Part shown: positions 43,227-55,794 of the stretch, piece after piece
Numbering within the stretch: position 1 is the stretch's first letter
How the letters are laid out: every line of letters starts with the position of its first letter
Origin: Ischnura elegans
Taxonomy: Eukaryota; Arthropoda; Insecta; Odonata; Coenagrionidae
Length of the DNA: 64,000 nt
Assembly: GCF_921293095.1 (NCBI RefSeq)
Contig: NC_060259.1
Coordinates: forward strand, 5,270,001-5,334,000
Direction of reading: 5' to 3'
Notes under the pieces: generated by a model
What the model was told of the DNA's origin: nothing
The model's database searches: none
Seen by the model: only the letters and a program-made list of their open reading frames with translations
Program-made: the position numbers and the translations under genes

Positions 43227-44456
43227 GCATAGTGGGTGCTCTCGTGGTAAATTAGTGTCGACCCTGAGTGTGTGATCTCTTGATTCATGACCGTGGGTGT
43301 GAACCCAATTTCATGAGGTGCAGTTCTTGTTAGGGCAGCTCAAGTTGAGTTACAATTTGCCATGGTCATTACCAATTGCTGTGCCATGCTACATTGTTAT
43401 GTGCTTTATTATCTATGCAATTACAAAGAAAGTTCAATATGATGGAATTCTTGATGTAACATATAATTCACGTGGAACACTTCCCAAAATTGAATCTAAC
43501 GTAGAAGGAGACATTGCAAGAGTGATGTTCAGGATTTGAATGACGATGTTATTTTTTGCAACTAAACAGGAAATGTAGAAAAAGTGTCACTTTCTACTCC
43601 ATAGGCCCAGGTTCATGAGATAAAAGTAAATATTTGACCCAGCATTACTCCCCTAGATGAAGCACTTTTCCAACAACCAATGGGCTGTTGAGGCAAGCAA
43701 TGTTCAAGTCCCAATGGAGGAAGTTAGCTTTCTTCACAGAATCACTGTATTAACCCTACCCCAAACATTTAATTAAACTGGAGTAGTGTTTTTTTATCTT
43801 ATTATATTTTCTCATTACAGACTCACATGCTGCTATACACATTAGCTTGGATTTCAAAGATCCGTGGATACTTCTATGAACACTCAGGGCTTCAGTTGTT
43901 TACTGCATGCAATGGAAGAAGGGAGGGAATTGTTAGCCAAAGCCATGTTACTCTCTCTTGTTGCTTTAAACTGAATATTGGTTTTAAAAGGTGGAGGTAG
44001 ACTTTACTCCAGACTTAGCTACAGGTTTGTCAATTTCACACTTTCAGGGTATGGGGGCCAGTTCCTTTCCCTGGACATAGAACATACTTAAAGTAATTAT
44101 TTATATTTGATACAAATACTTAAAGGTATTTTTTTAAATTATAGTTGTACAATGAGGTTAAAACTGAAATGTAAATTACATTAAAAATACCTAGGCAATG
44201 GGTGAAGGCAAATTTAAAATGGATTAGAAACTATCTGTTTTGATCTACAATCCTTATAACTAATATGATATGTATGATACCTTTCGCTTGTGATTGGTGG
44301 TAACATCATGTGCATTTTAGATTATTCTCTCCTTAATGTTTATGTAAGATCACGTATCCAGGGAAAGATTTGCATTGAGGCACAAAACATTTGCAAACTT
44401 TTGACTCTTTTGCATTCACATTACTTTAATCTTCAATGAACATTTTAGTTTAGTAT
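43227..44456. other. no recognised feature
   Basis: About 1.2 kb with short open frames only (for example 43,318-43,539) and no domain, ends or repeats that I can support. Confidence 0.4.
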
Positions 44457-44464
44457 ATAAATAC

Positions 44465-46112
44465 TAGGGATGGGTCGAATAGCAGATTTCTCGAACTCGA
44501 ATATCGAATTCAAATATCAAATCATTGCTCGAATATTCGAATACCTAGAATACTAAATGATGAATGTGGGAATGTTTGACTAGGTCGCCTATGCAGCAGG
44601 AAACCCAAGATTTTGGTGAGTAATTGTGATTTCCTTTAAAGGATTCAAACAGGAACTTAGCTGATTAATGGAATATTTTAATTTTATGTAAACAATAGGG
44701 TAGTTTCCTTCATTAAAGAAAACGAAAGGCATTGATTGTGATTTGTTACCCACCATAAGTGTATTCATAATATTCAAATTATTTGGTTTTAGAAATAGCG
44801 GTTTAGACGAATGGCAATGGTCAATTTTATCCTCATTTGAAAAAGGCCAGGTTTGACGCCCATGCGATGCCACTCCACGTGACATCACAGGGACTTAGTT
44901 TCTACACGAGAGGATAGGAGTTTTACATCATCTGAGGTTACCATTGCATGCACGAGCGCAGAGCTCAGGGAAACATGTCTTAATAATCACCAATTGAAAC
45001 TGGCAAAGGTCAGAAAGTTTTCTTCGTTTGAAAAGGTATTAATAATCCTTATTTAAGCCAAGCGCTACCAGCTAGCATCCTGCGTCGTATCAGCGCTCAG
45101 AGCCTCGCCCCAAGGTCACCTCATTCGCGGCAGTGGTAAGCAGAACGACGTCACGCGGAGTTTTTCCCGGCATTCATACTAACCCGTCGCGTTTTCGCGC
45201 GCTTGAAAATTTTCACTTTTAATTTAATCGCGAAAAATAGATATCGTCTTATAAAATTCAGAAAGCGTTAAATATGTACTCCAGGAGTATTAATAATTCG
45301 ATTTAGGCAATAAAAAATAATAGGAGAGCATCCTATTTGAGCATTACGCCAAAATGCTAAGCCTCCGTCGTATTTCTTCGTCTTTCCGGCATTTATTTTC
45401 CTGCGTAAAATGCTCAAATAAAGTCAGAAATATGTCGTTTGGTCTCATTCTTTTTTAAATTACACGCACATTACTAATATTTCAATCCAATAAAAGTGTA
45501 ATATCAATTGCCGAAAGTCTTTGTTAGACAACTTTTGGGCTAGTAGATAACTCATGCAGCAGTTGACCTCCAGAAATGGAGTAGAAGGGGGGGGGGGCTG
45601 AGACACGTTTTTATTGTTCTCGTGTAACTTAATATTTTTTTCGAAGCTAAGGTCTTCGTAATACGATCCCTGCACGAGCTGGGACCTTTTGTTTGATTAC
45701 GGAGAAGAGGAAATCGTCAGATTGGGTGGGGTGAATACTGAATGGAGGGGGATAACGGATCGTGGGAAATGCGCCAATGTTGCTATCCCACGGTACTGAG
45801 GTTCTCCTGATGGGGGACACCTTGGATTTTCGGATTTTTTTCACCCGATCAATTTCGGTTCCCAACGCCCAACTCTTTTCACCGCTCAAACTCGCGAATT
45901 TGATGTAGTTCGTCAGCTTGCTTAAAACGGTGCTACATGCACTAAACGACTAGAATTCTCTTCATTTTTCCGAGTCAACCACCAACGACGTGCGTGCGAC
46001 AGTGTATGACGCGAAATTCAAAGTATTCGAGACGGCACCTTTGGCATAACCATTCGAGATCTCGAATATCGAATACTTTCGAGTATTCGCGGATACTATT
46101 CGCACATCTCTA
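44465..46112. mobile_element. non-autonomous hAT-type element, first of a pair
   Basis: The left end is TAGGGATGGGTCGAATAG and the right end, read inward, TAGAGATGTGCGAATAG. Both ends carry repeated ATTCGA/TCGAAT motifs. Flanking 8-mers ATAAATAC (44,457-44,464) and GTAAATAC (46,113-46,120) match at 7 of 8 positions, a hAT-type duplication. It is 1,648 bp with no transposase. Its right third is closely similar, in inverted orientation, to the left third of the next element. Confidence 0.78.
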
Positions 46113-46275
46113 GTAAATACATATATGTATTTCTAATCTATGATGGATTTTAGTTTTTTTGCTCCTTGTATGTTAATTGTCAATGGAATTCAAAAGGCTA
46201 TGAAGGGACTTATGGTTGTTCGAAGGAAGTTCTATTGTTAGGTATTAAGTTTTTACATGTTTTAATCATCTAAAC

Positions 46276-47880
46276 TAGGGATGTGCGAATAGTATTTGCG
46301 AAAACTCGAGTACTACAAATAGTCGATATTCGAGATTTCGAATGATTATGCTATAGGTAACGTCTCGAATACTTATAATATTGTACCATACATTGTTGAA
46401 CGCACGTCTTTGGTAGTTGACCCGGAAAAATGTAGAGAACTCGAGTAGTTTAGTGCATACAGCACCGTTTTAAGCAAGTTGACGAACTAAATCAAATTTG
46501 CTGATTAGAGCGGTGAAAGGAGTTCGACATGGGGAACCGAAAATGATCGGGTGAAAAGATTCAAAAACCCACACCAGGAGAACCTCAGTGCCGTGGGATA
46601 GTAACTACGTAGAACAATTCCCAAAATCCGCTACCCCCTCCATCCATCAGCCCTCGGCTCCTCCTCTGACGCTTTCCTCCTCTCTGAAATCAAACAAAAG
46701 GCCCCAGCTTGCGCAAAGGTTCGCATTACGAAGACCATAAATCAAAAGCTTCAAAATAAAATATCAAGTTACAGCAGAATAATAGAATCGTGTTTCACCC
46801 TTCCCTATTTTTCCCCCACTGACCTTTTTTTGCCTACCTGCTTCGAAGTTCCCCATTTCTGGAGGTCAACTGCTGCATGAGTCATCTATTTGCCCAAAAG
46901 ATGTCTAACTTTCAGCAATTGATATTACACCTTTATTGGATTGAAATATTAGTAATGTGTGCATAATTTAAAAAAGAGTAAGACCAAACACTACGTATTT
47001 CTGACTTTATTTAAGCATTTCACGCAAGGAAATAAATGTCAAAATACAACGGAGACTTAGCATTTTGGCGAAACTCGATATCCTCGCAACTGAGCTTCTC
47101 GGAAGTTGATGCGGTATTTTTTCCGAAAACGTATATCAAGTTACAATTTATGGGTTATACTATATATCTCCATTGTCACAGACAAAGGCATATTTCCTCA
47201 GGATACTCCCTGCTAGCAATTCGAATTCATCTGCTTATCTCGTGAGAACTTCCGAAGATGGACTAAAAATAATTGAAGAAGTAGAAAATCCGGTGGAGAA
47301 GCACGTGAATTTTGCAAAATGCCTTTGATTGTCGACTAGCACTTGACAGTAGGAGTGGGGGTAAAGGGAGCTACCTGTTGAAAATAAGAAGTTGGATGAA
47401 GCCGAGTATCAGATGGGCGTGCCGCTGAAATGACGTTTGGTAGATACGAATGTATACATCAGACAGAAATCCATCTTGGCAGTGTAAATGACGAGATGGC
47501 ATGCAATCATTTTTTTGTGAGGTGGTGTCCCCCCTTAGGATATTTGAAAGCGATGTTAGTTGAATCAACTATATGTCCAAATTGTTTCCATAAAATTCCA
47601 CTAATCAGCTAAATTCCTGTTGGAATCCTTTAAAGGAAATCGCAAGTACTCGCCAAAATCCTGGGTTTCCTGCTACATAGGCAACCTAGTTAACATTCCA
47701 GCATTCATCGTTTTTTTTCAATCTATCCCCTTGAAAAACGATAGATCGAGGTTCCACTGTATACCTTTTTATTTATACATTCATCTAGTGAAATAGAAGA
47801 AACGTACGTTTAATATGCTTTGGGCAATGCTAGTATTCGAATATTCGAGTTCAAGAAATCTGCTATTCAAACCATCTCTA
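46276..47880. mobile_element. non-autonomous hAT-type element, second of the pair, inverted
   Basis: The left end TAGGGATGTGCGAATAG corresponds to the right end of the preceding element, and its right end (CTATTCAAACCATCTCTA) to the other's left end. Flanks ATCTAAAC (46,268-46,275) and ATCTAAAA (47,881-47,888) match at 7 of 8 positions. It is 1,605 bp. Colinear inverted similarity to the neighbour extends over the whole length that I checked, so the pair forms a 1.6-kb inverted repeat with a 163-bp spacer. No coding capacity. Confidence 0.78.
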
Positions 47881-47888
47881 ATCTAAAA

Positions 47889-49107
47889 AATTATTAAATT
47901 AAATGCTTCCATTTTGAAGTAAGAGGGACCGGTCATAAAGTAGGTGTTCTCCAGCATCTGCTTTCGTGAAAGTGGAGAACAGAATCAAAGTTGCAATCGA
48001 TAGAACATAAAATATTTTATGCAAAGTATTTTTGCATTATAATGCATAGGGACCAGAAAGAGAAGAAAATGGCACACTTTATATGTATTGACATTAATGA
48101 GTTCTACCTTCTTAAATTATTTTTACTATTCTGATGCTATCATGGAAAGAACATGGGACAGAATGGTCAAATGGTTTCTGTTTGACATAGTTCAACCGGC
48201 TTCCTCATGTAGTGCCGAGGCATCGCCATTTTCTTACTTATGCAATGGCTCAAGTTGTTTATTTACTTAACTGGTACAACTTATATGTGGCTTTGGAATG
48301 ATTTGTGCATTTGTTATCATTCTATCACGACATAATCATGTCCAATAGTTTGCATGCTATTAAATTATTTGCTGGAATGAAATCGTATTTAAAGATTTTG
48401 AAGTTGATAAACAACTGCAGCTTTGGGCCTCTAGAGTCTCCTTATTGATTTTAAAATTATGCTCATCGTGTGTTAAATTATTTTTCTACTTTTCCTACCT
48501 TGGTCTTTCAAAATGTCAGGGTTAGTTATTCAGTAGCCTGACTTTTAATTGCTTGGGTATTTTTATAAGAGGACATTGTATCCAGTATTTTCAACCAAAT
48601 AAAGATATGTATAAAGTGAATGCTCTCTTTTACACTTGATGGAGGTGATGGATGAAGATGATTCAATTGTATCACTGACCGTTAAAAGCGTCCAAGTCAT
48701 GAGAACTTTTCCATCTCCACAAAATCACTAAGTCTGCATCTGTTTCTAGATTTTTTCATTCAGTCTCAATGTGTTGAGAGCTATGCTCCTCCTTTTCTTC
48801 AGCCTTTTGCAGTGAAAATCCAGATTTTTAAAAAACAATTTACAATAGAAGGGGTTACACTACCAAATATTATGTTTGATTTATAAGGCAATGGGTGTAA
48901 GAGAGGCTCGCACCAAGTTTTAACATTGAGCGCTGAATAATTTCACTCCTGGAGCAGTTTGAAGTTACAACTTGGATTCCGTGCCAAAAACGTATTTCTC
49001 GGGCGACGCCATGTTGATGGCATGTGAACCTCATGATATCTGCATTGCTTGCATAAGGATTGAATTGTCGTTTGTATTATTTTGAGTATAAATAAATACT
49101 AGATAAA
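47889..49107. other. no recognised feature
   Basis: No domain recognised. AATAAA occurs near 48,598, but no gene can be attached to it. Confidence 0.4.
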
Positions 49108-49121
49108 ATGGAGAAATTTAC

Positions 49122-49310
49122 ATGACTTGTAGGAAACAGTACGTATACTGTTATGTGCTGAGATGTGAATTTACCTCTTGAAAAACCAGAAAAGTAATTT
49201 TTGCAGTGCCAAATGACCCAGAACGAAGACGGCAGTGGTACGACGCTGCACAGAGGCAGCATATTCCTACAGAAGTAGGCTGTTATAGAATTTGTGAGGG
49301 CCATTTTAAT
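49122..49310 (+). pseudogene. THAP-domain remnant
   Basis: From an ATG at 49,122 the frame reads MTCRKQYVYCYVLRCEFTS, a TGA (49,179-49,181), then KTRKVIFAVPNDPERRRQWY and later CYRICEGHFNL. C-x4-C, the central W of RRQWYDAAQR, and C-EGHF at the end complete the C2CH zinc-binding set of a THAP domain, so the whole domain is present apart from the one stop. THAP domains bind DNA in transposases and in host proteins derived from them. There is no element end or partner gene nearby, so I cannot say which. The open frame after the stop continues to 49,451. Confidence 0.65.
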
Positions 49311-49451
49311 TTAAGTCACTTCTGCTTCTCAAAGGGATTTAGTTTCCATTACTCCTTTTGTTCTTTTTGCCACATATCGCAAAAATTTCGTTTGTGCTTA
49401 AATATATTCACACTCAATGGGAAATTTCCGTTTTTAATGGCAAATATATAA

Positions 49452-50324
49452 TTCTGCTTCAATTTGCATTCAATTCATTCAATGATTATTTCGTGTGCAT
49501 TTACTGCATATTTGCCCCAGTTTTCACTTTTTGTTTCTATCTTGCGCATTAAAAGCCAACCACAGCAACGGAAAGGGTATCCGATGCTAACCAAATGAAA
49601 TGTCAAACTGTGCAAAGTAACGCATGATAATTTCAAATTTATATTACAGGAAATACTACAATAATGTATTACTCATAAAAAGCAGAAATAAACACAAGTC
49701 ACCAGGAGGTACCGCCAGGTTGATAAATAGAAGAACAAATAGTGAATAATAAACACAGATAATTTTGCAAGTCTTACAAAAGAAATACAGAGACACTGGA
49801 GGCAAGTGCATACTGAATGAATATTAGCAAATAGTTTGAACTATGATTAATCAAAACAGAATAAGTTTCAAATAATAAAATTTAATATGTGACTTCAAAC
49901 TGTATGTTAATGCCAACCCTAGGATTTTATCCATTTTTTCTTAATTTAAAAAATCCACATTAGTATTAATAAAAGCATTAAAGCAATGACAGCAAAATTA
50001 CGACTATAAAAAAGTATAAATAAGTAAGAAAAGAAGCTGAAAAAAATTATGAGAGATAGTTCTGACCTCTTAACCCTCACCACGCCAGCTCAAAGCGTTG
50101 CCCACTAGATTCAAATCACTAGACCACCGCCGTCGTGTCATAATAGCCATATAACTATTACTTTAACAACTAAGGGTGAAAATTGATTCAAGTTATCATG
50201 TCCGTGGGTTAAATAATAGCAGGCTTCCGATCAACACAACCATTTATTATCTATAGCACAAGCATCTCACTATACCACGCCACGACCGCCACCATGATGC
50301 TCTCTCTGCCACACCCTGAACGAC
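49452..50324. other. no recognised feature
   Basis: AT-rich sequence up to the 67-bp direct repeat. No domain or inverted repeat found. Confidence 0.4.
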
Positions 50325-50391
50325 TGAATCATGATCCAACCCAAGATGGAGGCGGTGCGAAGCACATGACATAAATATACATACACAACAC
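50325..50391 (+). repeat. 67-bp direct repeat, left copy
   Basis: Starts TGAATCATGATCCAACCC and ends ACATACACAACAC. Repeated with one change at 51,406-51,472, immediately after the right end of the GGGTGCGG element. Confidence 0.8.
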
Positions 50392-50412
50392 CGCAATCGG
50401 ACCGCACCCTCA

Positions 50413-51405
50413 GGGTGCGGTCCGTTGAACGCTACCAATGCTTCGGAGCGCCACCAAGCGGTCCGTTATTCGCTACGGAGCGCTACAGGTTAGGCTGTGA
50501 CGTCACGGCAAACGTCATACACCCGTTTCCCGCCTCGCACCAGACGCACCCCTGAAAACTTGGGTCAGCGGAGGAGCGAGTCAATTTTTGGCGGAAATTC
50601 GAAGGGAATGTACTGCGGCAATGGAGAGTTAACTCACGTTGCAGATGTTGGACGCTGATTGTGGACGATTTTCTCCTATAAAAGTGACTACGAAGTAACG
50701 GAGTAGACGCACTTAGTAAATAGATGTAAATTTAATCGTGATTTAAATAAATATATAGCAAGAACTATCTATCCACAAACATTCTCGTATCTCCCCCAAA
50801 ATGAACTCTAATGTCTCTGGAAGCAGCCTTAACATACAAAAGGCAACAAAAAATTATTAAAAGGGGCATGTAATATTAGAAAGGATTGTAAGAACACATA
50901 ACGACAAATCAACTCATGCCATAAATTAAAATCTGAAGAAACATAGGATTTACATGAAATGGATTAATGTTTTTAATAGTCTTTAGCCATAATAAGTTGA
51001 CATGTTTCAACTGAGAAAGCGGTAGAGTACCTACTTTTTCCTTTTCTAGGGTAATGAGTTTCATTTAGAAGGGGTAGGCGAGGGTAGGTGTGAGAAATAC
51101 GGTCCAAAGTTTCTTGCTTTACTTAGTGGAACCTCGATATTGGAAAATATAATTCATTTAAATGATATTCGAATATATTTATTAATATTCAATTACCATA
51201 ATCACCTCAATTTGCAATTAAAAACATATATTCGATTTCATAATCTCAGTTTCCTCGCCATCGTTCATTTCCGCCATCTTGACTTCGCTCCTGACCGGTC
51301 CGAAAAGAAATTCTCGTAGCGAACGTAGCGCCTATGGACCGGAGCTCCGGAGCACTTCCGTCTGTAGCGTCTGGTAGCGAAAGTAGCATTCATTGGACCG
51401 CACCC
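50413..51405. mobile_element. Harbinger-like MITE with GGGTGCGGTCC ends
   Basis: The ends are GGGTGCGGTCCGTTGAACG at the left and, read inward from the right, GGGTGCGGTCCAATGAATG. Both ends carry repeated GTAGCG/CGCTAC motifs, comparable with the palindromic ACTTTA arrays in the element at 35,737. The bordering trinucleotides are TCA (left) and TGA (right), so a clean TWA duplication is not seen. The left end abuts an inverted stub GGACCGCACCC, giving a 24-bp palindrome around 50,400-50,423. A CRE-like TGACGTCA lies at about 50,498. It is 993 bp with no transposase. Confidence 0.65.
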
Positions 51406-51472
51406 TGAATCATGATCCAACCCAAGATGGAGGCGGCGCGAAGCACATGACATAAATATACATACACAACAC
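51406..51472 (+). repeat. 67-bp direct repeat, right copy
   Basis: Identical to 50,325-50,391 except one T/C change. It begins exactly at the base after the CCC end of the element. Confidence 0.8.
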
Positions 51473-52558
51473 AAGTTTTCGGTAAATGCTCTAGAAATAA
51501 TAACTACAACCTACATAAATAGATGTGGAATCATAAATTTGCAGTTGTGAAATAATTTATCCCTTTGAGTGCATATATATTCACAAAGCACAATTTTTGC
51601 GTGATGCAGCAAAAAAACTACAAAAGGAGTAAAGCATATTAAATTTCCTTAGAGAAGCAGATGTGGTGCTACAAACTTTGTCCTTAAACTTTTGAAAGTG
51701 ACTGTACACGTAACTGAGATGTAAATATAAGCATAGAGTAAGTAGAATATACTTACTCTACGATATAAGTGACCTTGCGGATATTATAATGAAAATGTCC
51801 CCGGCTCTGAGTTACTCTTTCATTTTGATAACACTTGTTAACCATTTTTTACAGTACGGAACTGACTAGAAGAATTACCAGGAACATAGATTGACCAAAG
51901 CAAGGCCTCTGCCTAAAAATGCTGTTCCAACTAAATTTGAATGCTAATCCTGAAAGAAACAGGGAGCCCAGAATTTCCTCCCTTCAGAGGGAAAGAAAAC
52001 AGCTTGTAGGGGAAAGATATTAACTATAATGTTTTGTTCTTTCATTCTATAACTTACACCCGGAAGCTAAAAACAGTAATAAGTTATGGATTTTACGATG
52101 GTATGTCCACAAATTAAGGAATCCAAGATAATTGCTGTGATTACCGTCTCACTAAAAACTGTAAACATTACATCTTATAAAAGTTTCATTTCAATGAAAT
52201 GATGCATTTTGAGCCAGAAAAAATTATCAAAGTCTCTGTTAGTAATGTGAGTACATTTCGGGAATCAGCCAGAATTAAATTGACGTTTTTCTTCACCATG
52301 ATGATAAAATTTTGGCCAGTATTTCCATGAGCCCGATGTGTTTACGGTTTCTTCAAGCATTACTCACGTGGCATTCATGAGGTTTACGCGTCGTGCAGCA
52401 TCAGCCAATAGGAATGTTTCGCATTGTGCGCGTGGCTGAGGCTCCAAGTGGACTTTTAAAGCTACTTATCTTGGTTAAAAATGGAATTTGAGCTCTGAAA
52501 ATTGGCAGGTGTGTTTCTCATTCATATATTTTTGGTTTTAAATAACGAAAACCAATTT
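51473..52558. other. no recognised feature
   Basis: About 1.1 kb without domain, ends or RNA gene that I can support. Confidence 0.4.
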
Positions 52559-53600
52559 TTAATGATGAGTGTTTCCTCCTATTGTTGATGCCATCATATC
52601 CATCCAGGATCTTGCTATGAAGTGCAGAACATTAAGAATGCTACCCTTTAATATATTTGGATCCATAAAACAGTTTGTCTTAAAAGCATGGCTAATACCT
52701 AAATCTAAAGGTTGCATCTGGTTGAGGCAATTTGCTGGAAAAACTATAAATATTATGTTCGTTAATTTCAAATCAACTAGGTGTGCAGGACACTGATCCA
52801 TGAACAAAACTATTTTTCTGTAATGCCTCCCCATCTTAGCATTAAGGACATGCATCTGTCGTTCAATAATAGTAGAAGTTATTTGTAACTTGAAGTTGGC
52901 TGCATAGCTTGTAGGCAAGATTTTGATGTTTTTAAAACGATGTGGGTTTTTTCAACTTTGCTAAAACAAAGGACCTCAGTCACTCACTATCATCTGTATT
53001 GGTTTCCAGCCAAACAGAGGTGAGCTTTGTGCTGTTTGCCCCCTTTGAAGGCAAGGGTATTTTGAGGCAGCATATCAAAAGAAGACACCCGTCTGTATTA
53101 CAAATATCATTGCGCATATACCCATCCACATGGTTATTCTTAGTTGTGTTCTGCTGGTGAAAAACTTTCTAGATAACAAACAGGTTGATTCCCTGCAAAT
53201 AGCTTTACACTTAGTTGTATCTATTTTTAACACGATCCGTCAGGTGCTTGGAAGTTTTGCTGTTACTGTAGTGACTTTTATTTGATTGAACTCCACTAAT
53301 TGGGGTACCTGCTGCTCTGGAATACTGAAACCATGTCTTTCAAACATCCTCGTTCATTTTCATGTAATAATGTCTTTTTACCCCTTTTTTCATTTGCACT
53401 TTTCTCAATAATTTCATGTGTTTTGATATTAGTGTTTAAGGTTGCAATTGGAATATTCAGTTATTTGGCAAGGGATACCCAAGTATCCGTATTCAAGTCA
53501 TCTCTTAGCAAAATTTTGATCTTATCTGGATGGAGGTGTCATTTTCTCGTACGCTTGCTTGCCATTTTGTTACATGTTTCTGCAAGACCACTGTAAGTAT
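52559..53600 (-). pseudogene. Tigger transposase remnant 3
   Basis: Read leftward from 53,600, the strand gives a pogo-type helix-turn-helix (HPDKIKILLRDDLNTDTW, VSLAK-LNIPIATLN). Then, near 53,085, comes sequence like LAFKGGKQHKAHLCLAGNQ following the first catalytic region, and in the 119-codon open part KIVLFMDQCPAHLVDLKLTN, FIVFPANCLNQMQPLDLGIS and HAFK. The last block is the second catalytic region of jerky/Tigger proteins (D-CPAH ... LQPLD-G). The catalytic D in MDQCPAH is kept, but many stops interrupt the rest. I did not find the element ends. Confidence 0.78.
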
Positions 53601-53869
53601 GTAATCACGAACAGGATAAAACAAAAGCTGAAGTACCTCACTATATTATGATATTTTTATCCTTAATGCGGAAGTGAATTTCATTGTGTAACTTGCTCCA
53701 CTCGACTGGAAACATCACAATTTTTGGTGTGCCTACTTTTCAGTAGGTAATGTTATCCATGTAATTTCTCAAAATCATACAAAGGATTCTACTTTTAATA
53801 AAATCAGCATTCATATATCAGGGTAAAGGATGTATTTCATTGGTATTTAACATTTACTCACATTGACGG
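53601..53869. other. no recognised feature
   Basis: Spacer between the Tigger remnant and the 5'-truncated LINE. Confidence 0.35.
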
Positions 53870-54244
53870 GTGGTCAACTGATATGCACCACTCAGGGCGA
53901 AGGTACACGTGGAAAAGTCCAGGGGATGCGGGGAGATATCAAATAGACTACATTATGGTAAGACAGAGGTTTAGGAATAGTGTGAAAAACTCGCGCAGCT
54001 TCCCTGCAGCGGATGCGGATTCGGACCACAATCTAGTGCTCATGAAATGCAACGTAAGATTCAAAAGACTTATAAGAGTTAGGAAGACGAAGAAACGGAA
54101 CGTAGAAGCCCTGAAGGGGAGTATGAGGAGAGAATATCAGGAACTAGTGGACATTAGTATGCGGGACATTGACAAAACCAAGACTGTTGAGGAAAGATGG
54201 GATAATATTAAAACGGGAATAGTCAAAGCGGCGGTGAAGTCAAT
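53870..54244 (+). pseudogene. RTE-like LINE, C-terminal part of endonuclease
   Basis: The open frame contains HHSGRRYTWKSPGDAGRYQI, DYIMVRQRFRNSVKNS and then DADSDHNLVL. This is the end of an apurinic-type endonuclease of the kind often annotated as craniofacial development protein 2-like, with the SDH catalytic motif. Basic, coiled-coil-like sequence follows (VEALKGSMRREYQELVDI). The LINE is 5'-truncated at about 53,870. The frame is cut at 54,244 by copy B and resumes at 56,307. Confidence 0.75.
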
Positions 54245-54414
54245 AGAGTATGTGCACATTTTTGGGAAGTGATCTTAAAAAAGAATTTACTCCTCAATTA
54301 GGCTAAATTCCGAGTCTGAGAATAGAGAGGTACTTTTTAAGCGAGATATTAATTATTAAAATTTGCAAAATTAATGATGCGCTGAAACACCAGTCGGCCA
54401 TATTCTCAAGGCTG

Positions 54415-54422
54415 TGACGTCA
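54415..54422 (+). promoter_or_regulatory. CRE in left-end promoter of copy B
   Basis: TGACGTCA within GGCTGTGACGTCATTTTG, 170 bp from the tip and aligned with 13,055-13,062 of copy A. Confidence 0.55.
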
Positions 54423-55794
54423 TTTTGTTCGACGTGTTCTCAGGCATTCCTTGTTCTTTAGGGTGAGCCCCTCTACAGCGTATACTGAGTTTGGAAAGAA
54501 GCCATGGAATGCCTTATGAACTAGATTTAATGTGTGTACATGCCATCATCTACATCTTTTAATTCATTTGTTTCTCGGTTACGCTGACGACAAGACTATC
54601 AACTTTTCTACCTCGAACTACCTAATCGTATTTCTTACTCCTCGGTTCTCGCATTTGCGTTCGTTTGCAGATTTATAGTGACATTAAAATTAAGAGACAC
54701 TTAAACAGTGATGATCCTTGAAAATAGTACGACTTAATTCGTGAAAACTAAGTCACTAATTAGTAACTAACTTAGTAACTGTACCCGTACTACTAACTAA
54801 AAAACGGAACATTAATTTTCGATAAAAAGTGATAGTTTCGATATTCAAAATGTTTTTAATTTAATTCCAAACACAGTGATGCTAATATTTTCCAAATCGA
54901 ATGTGAAATAAGCTCATTATTACGTCTCACAAGTCGGGACTACTTTTTGGAAATGCACCGCGCGCAGGGATTCCTCGCTTAATGGATAGCATAACCGGTC
55001 ATAACAAGACACTTGTACCTTGAAAACCAATAAACTTATGCTGTGAAGAAATATAAAATGAACTAATTATTAAATTGTGCTAACAAATGCTTCGAGAAGC
55101 ATATTGAAACCGAATGAATGAAAAGTAATCGTCTGATCTAACTATCAAACATTTGATTTCCAGCCCGAGAGATTTCCGTCATTCATCCGGACCAAGTTTT
55201 CAATAAGCAATTTTTAGATATACCTCACAAATGCTATTCATAAACCTCAACCAAGCAAATGTACATCTGACTGACATATCTATGTTAGCGAACTGAAAAT
55301 AACTTGTAGAAACATTGAGATAATCAGAACTCTGCTTTTGAATACATTAATTCTACGAAAGAACAAATGCGTCGACTAAAAGTGCGTTTTTTTAAAGAAA
55401 TTAAGATCAGATTACTGCTTAAACTGGACCAAAATGTAACTTCAGTTATTTGTGCTTACGTTTAAAACCTTAAATAGCCCAGAAGAAGAAGAACCCAGCT
55501 CAGTAACGGAAATTTAATAATTAACTATGGATATTCATCCAGTCACCACGGGCCATAACTGAATATGAAAAATTATTTTTCGCGAGTCAGTAGGTTAAAT
55601 AATAATAGAATAGAAAATAGTTAAATACATAAATTAAATTATGATCGGTATTTGAAATGACAATAATACAAATATCGATAGTTATCTACCTACCGGCACT
55701 TTTACTTCCGTAAACCTTCGAATCGCGCTAACAAACTTTTGGCCAATTACCTACTGTAAACAATCTCACTTAATTCACTTATGTTAGACCTAAT

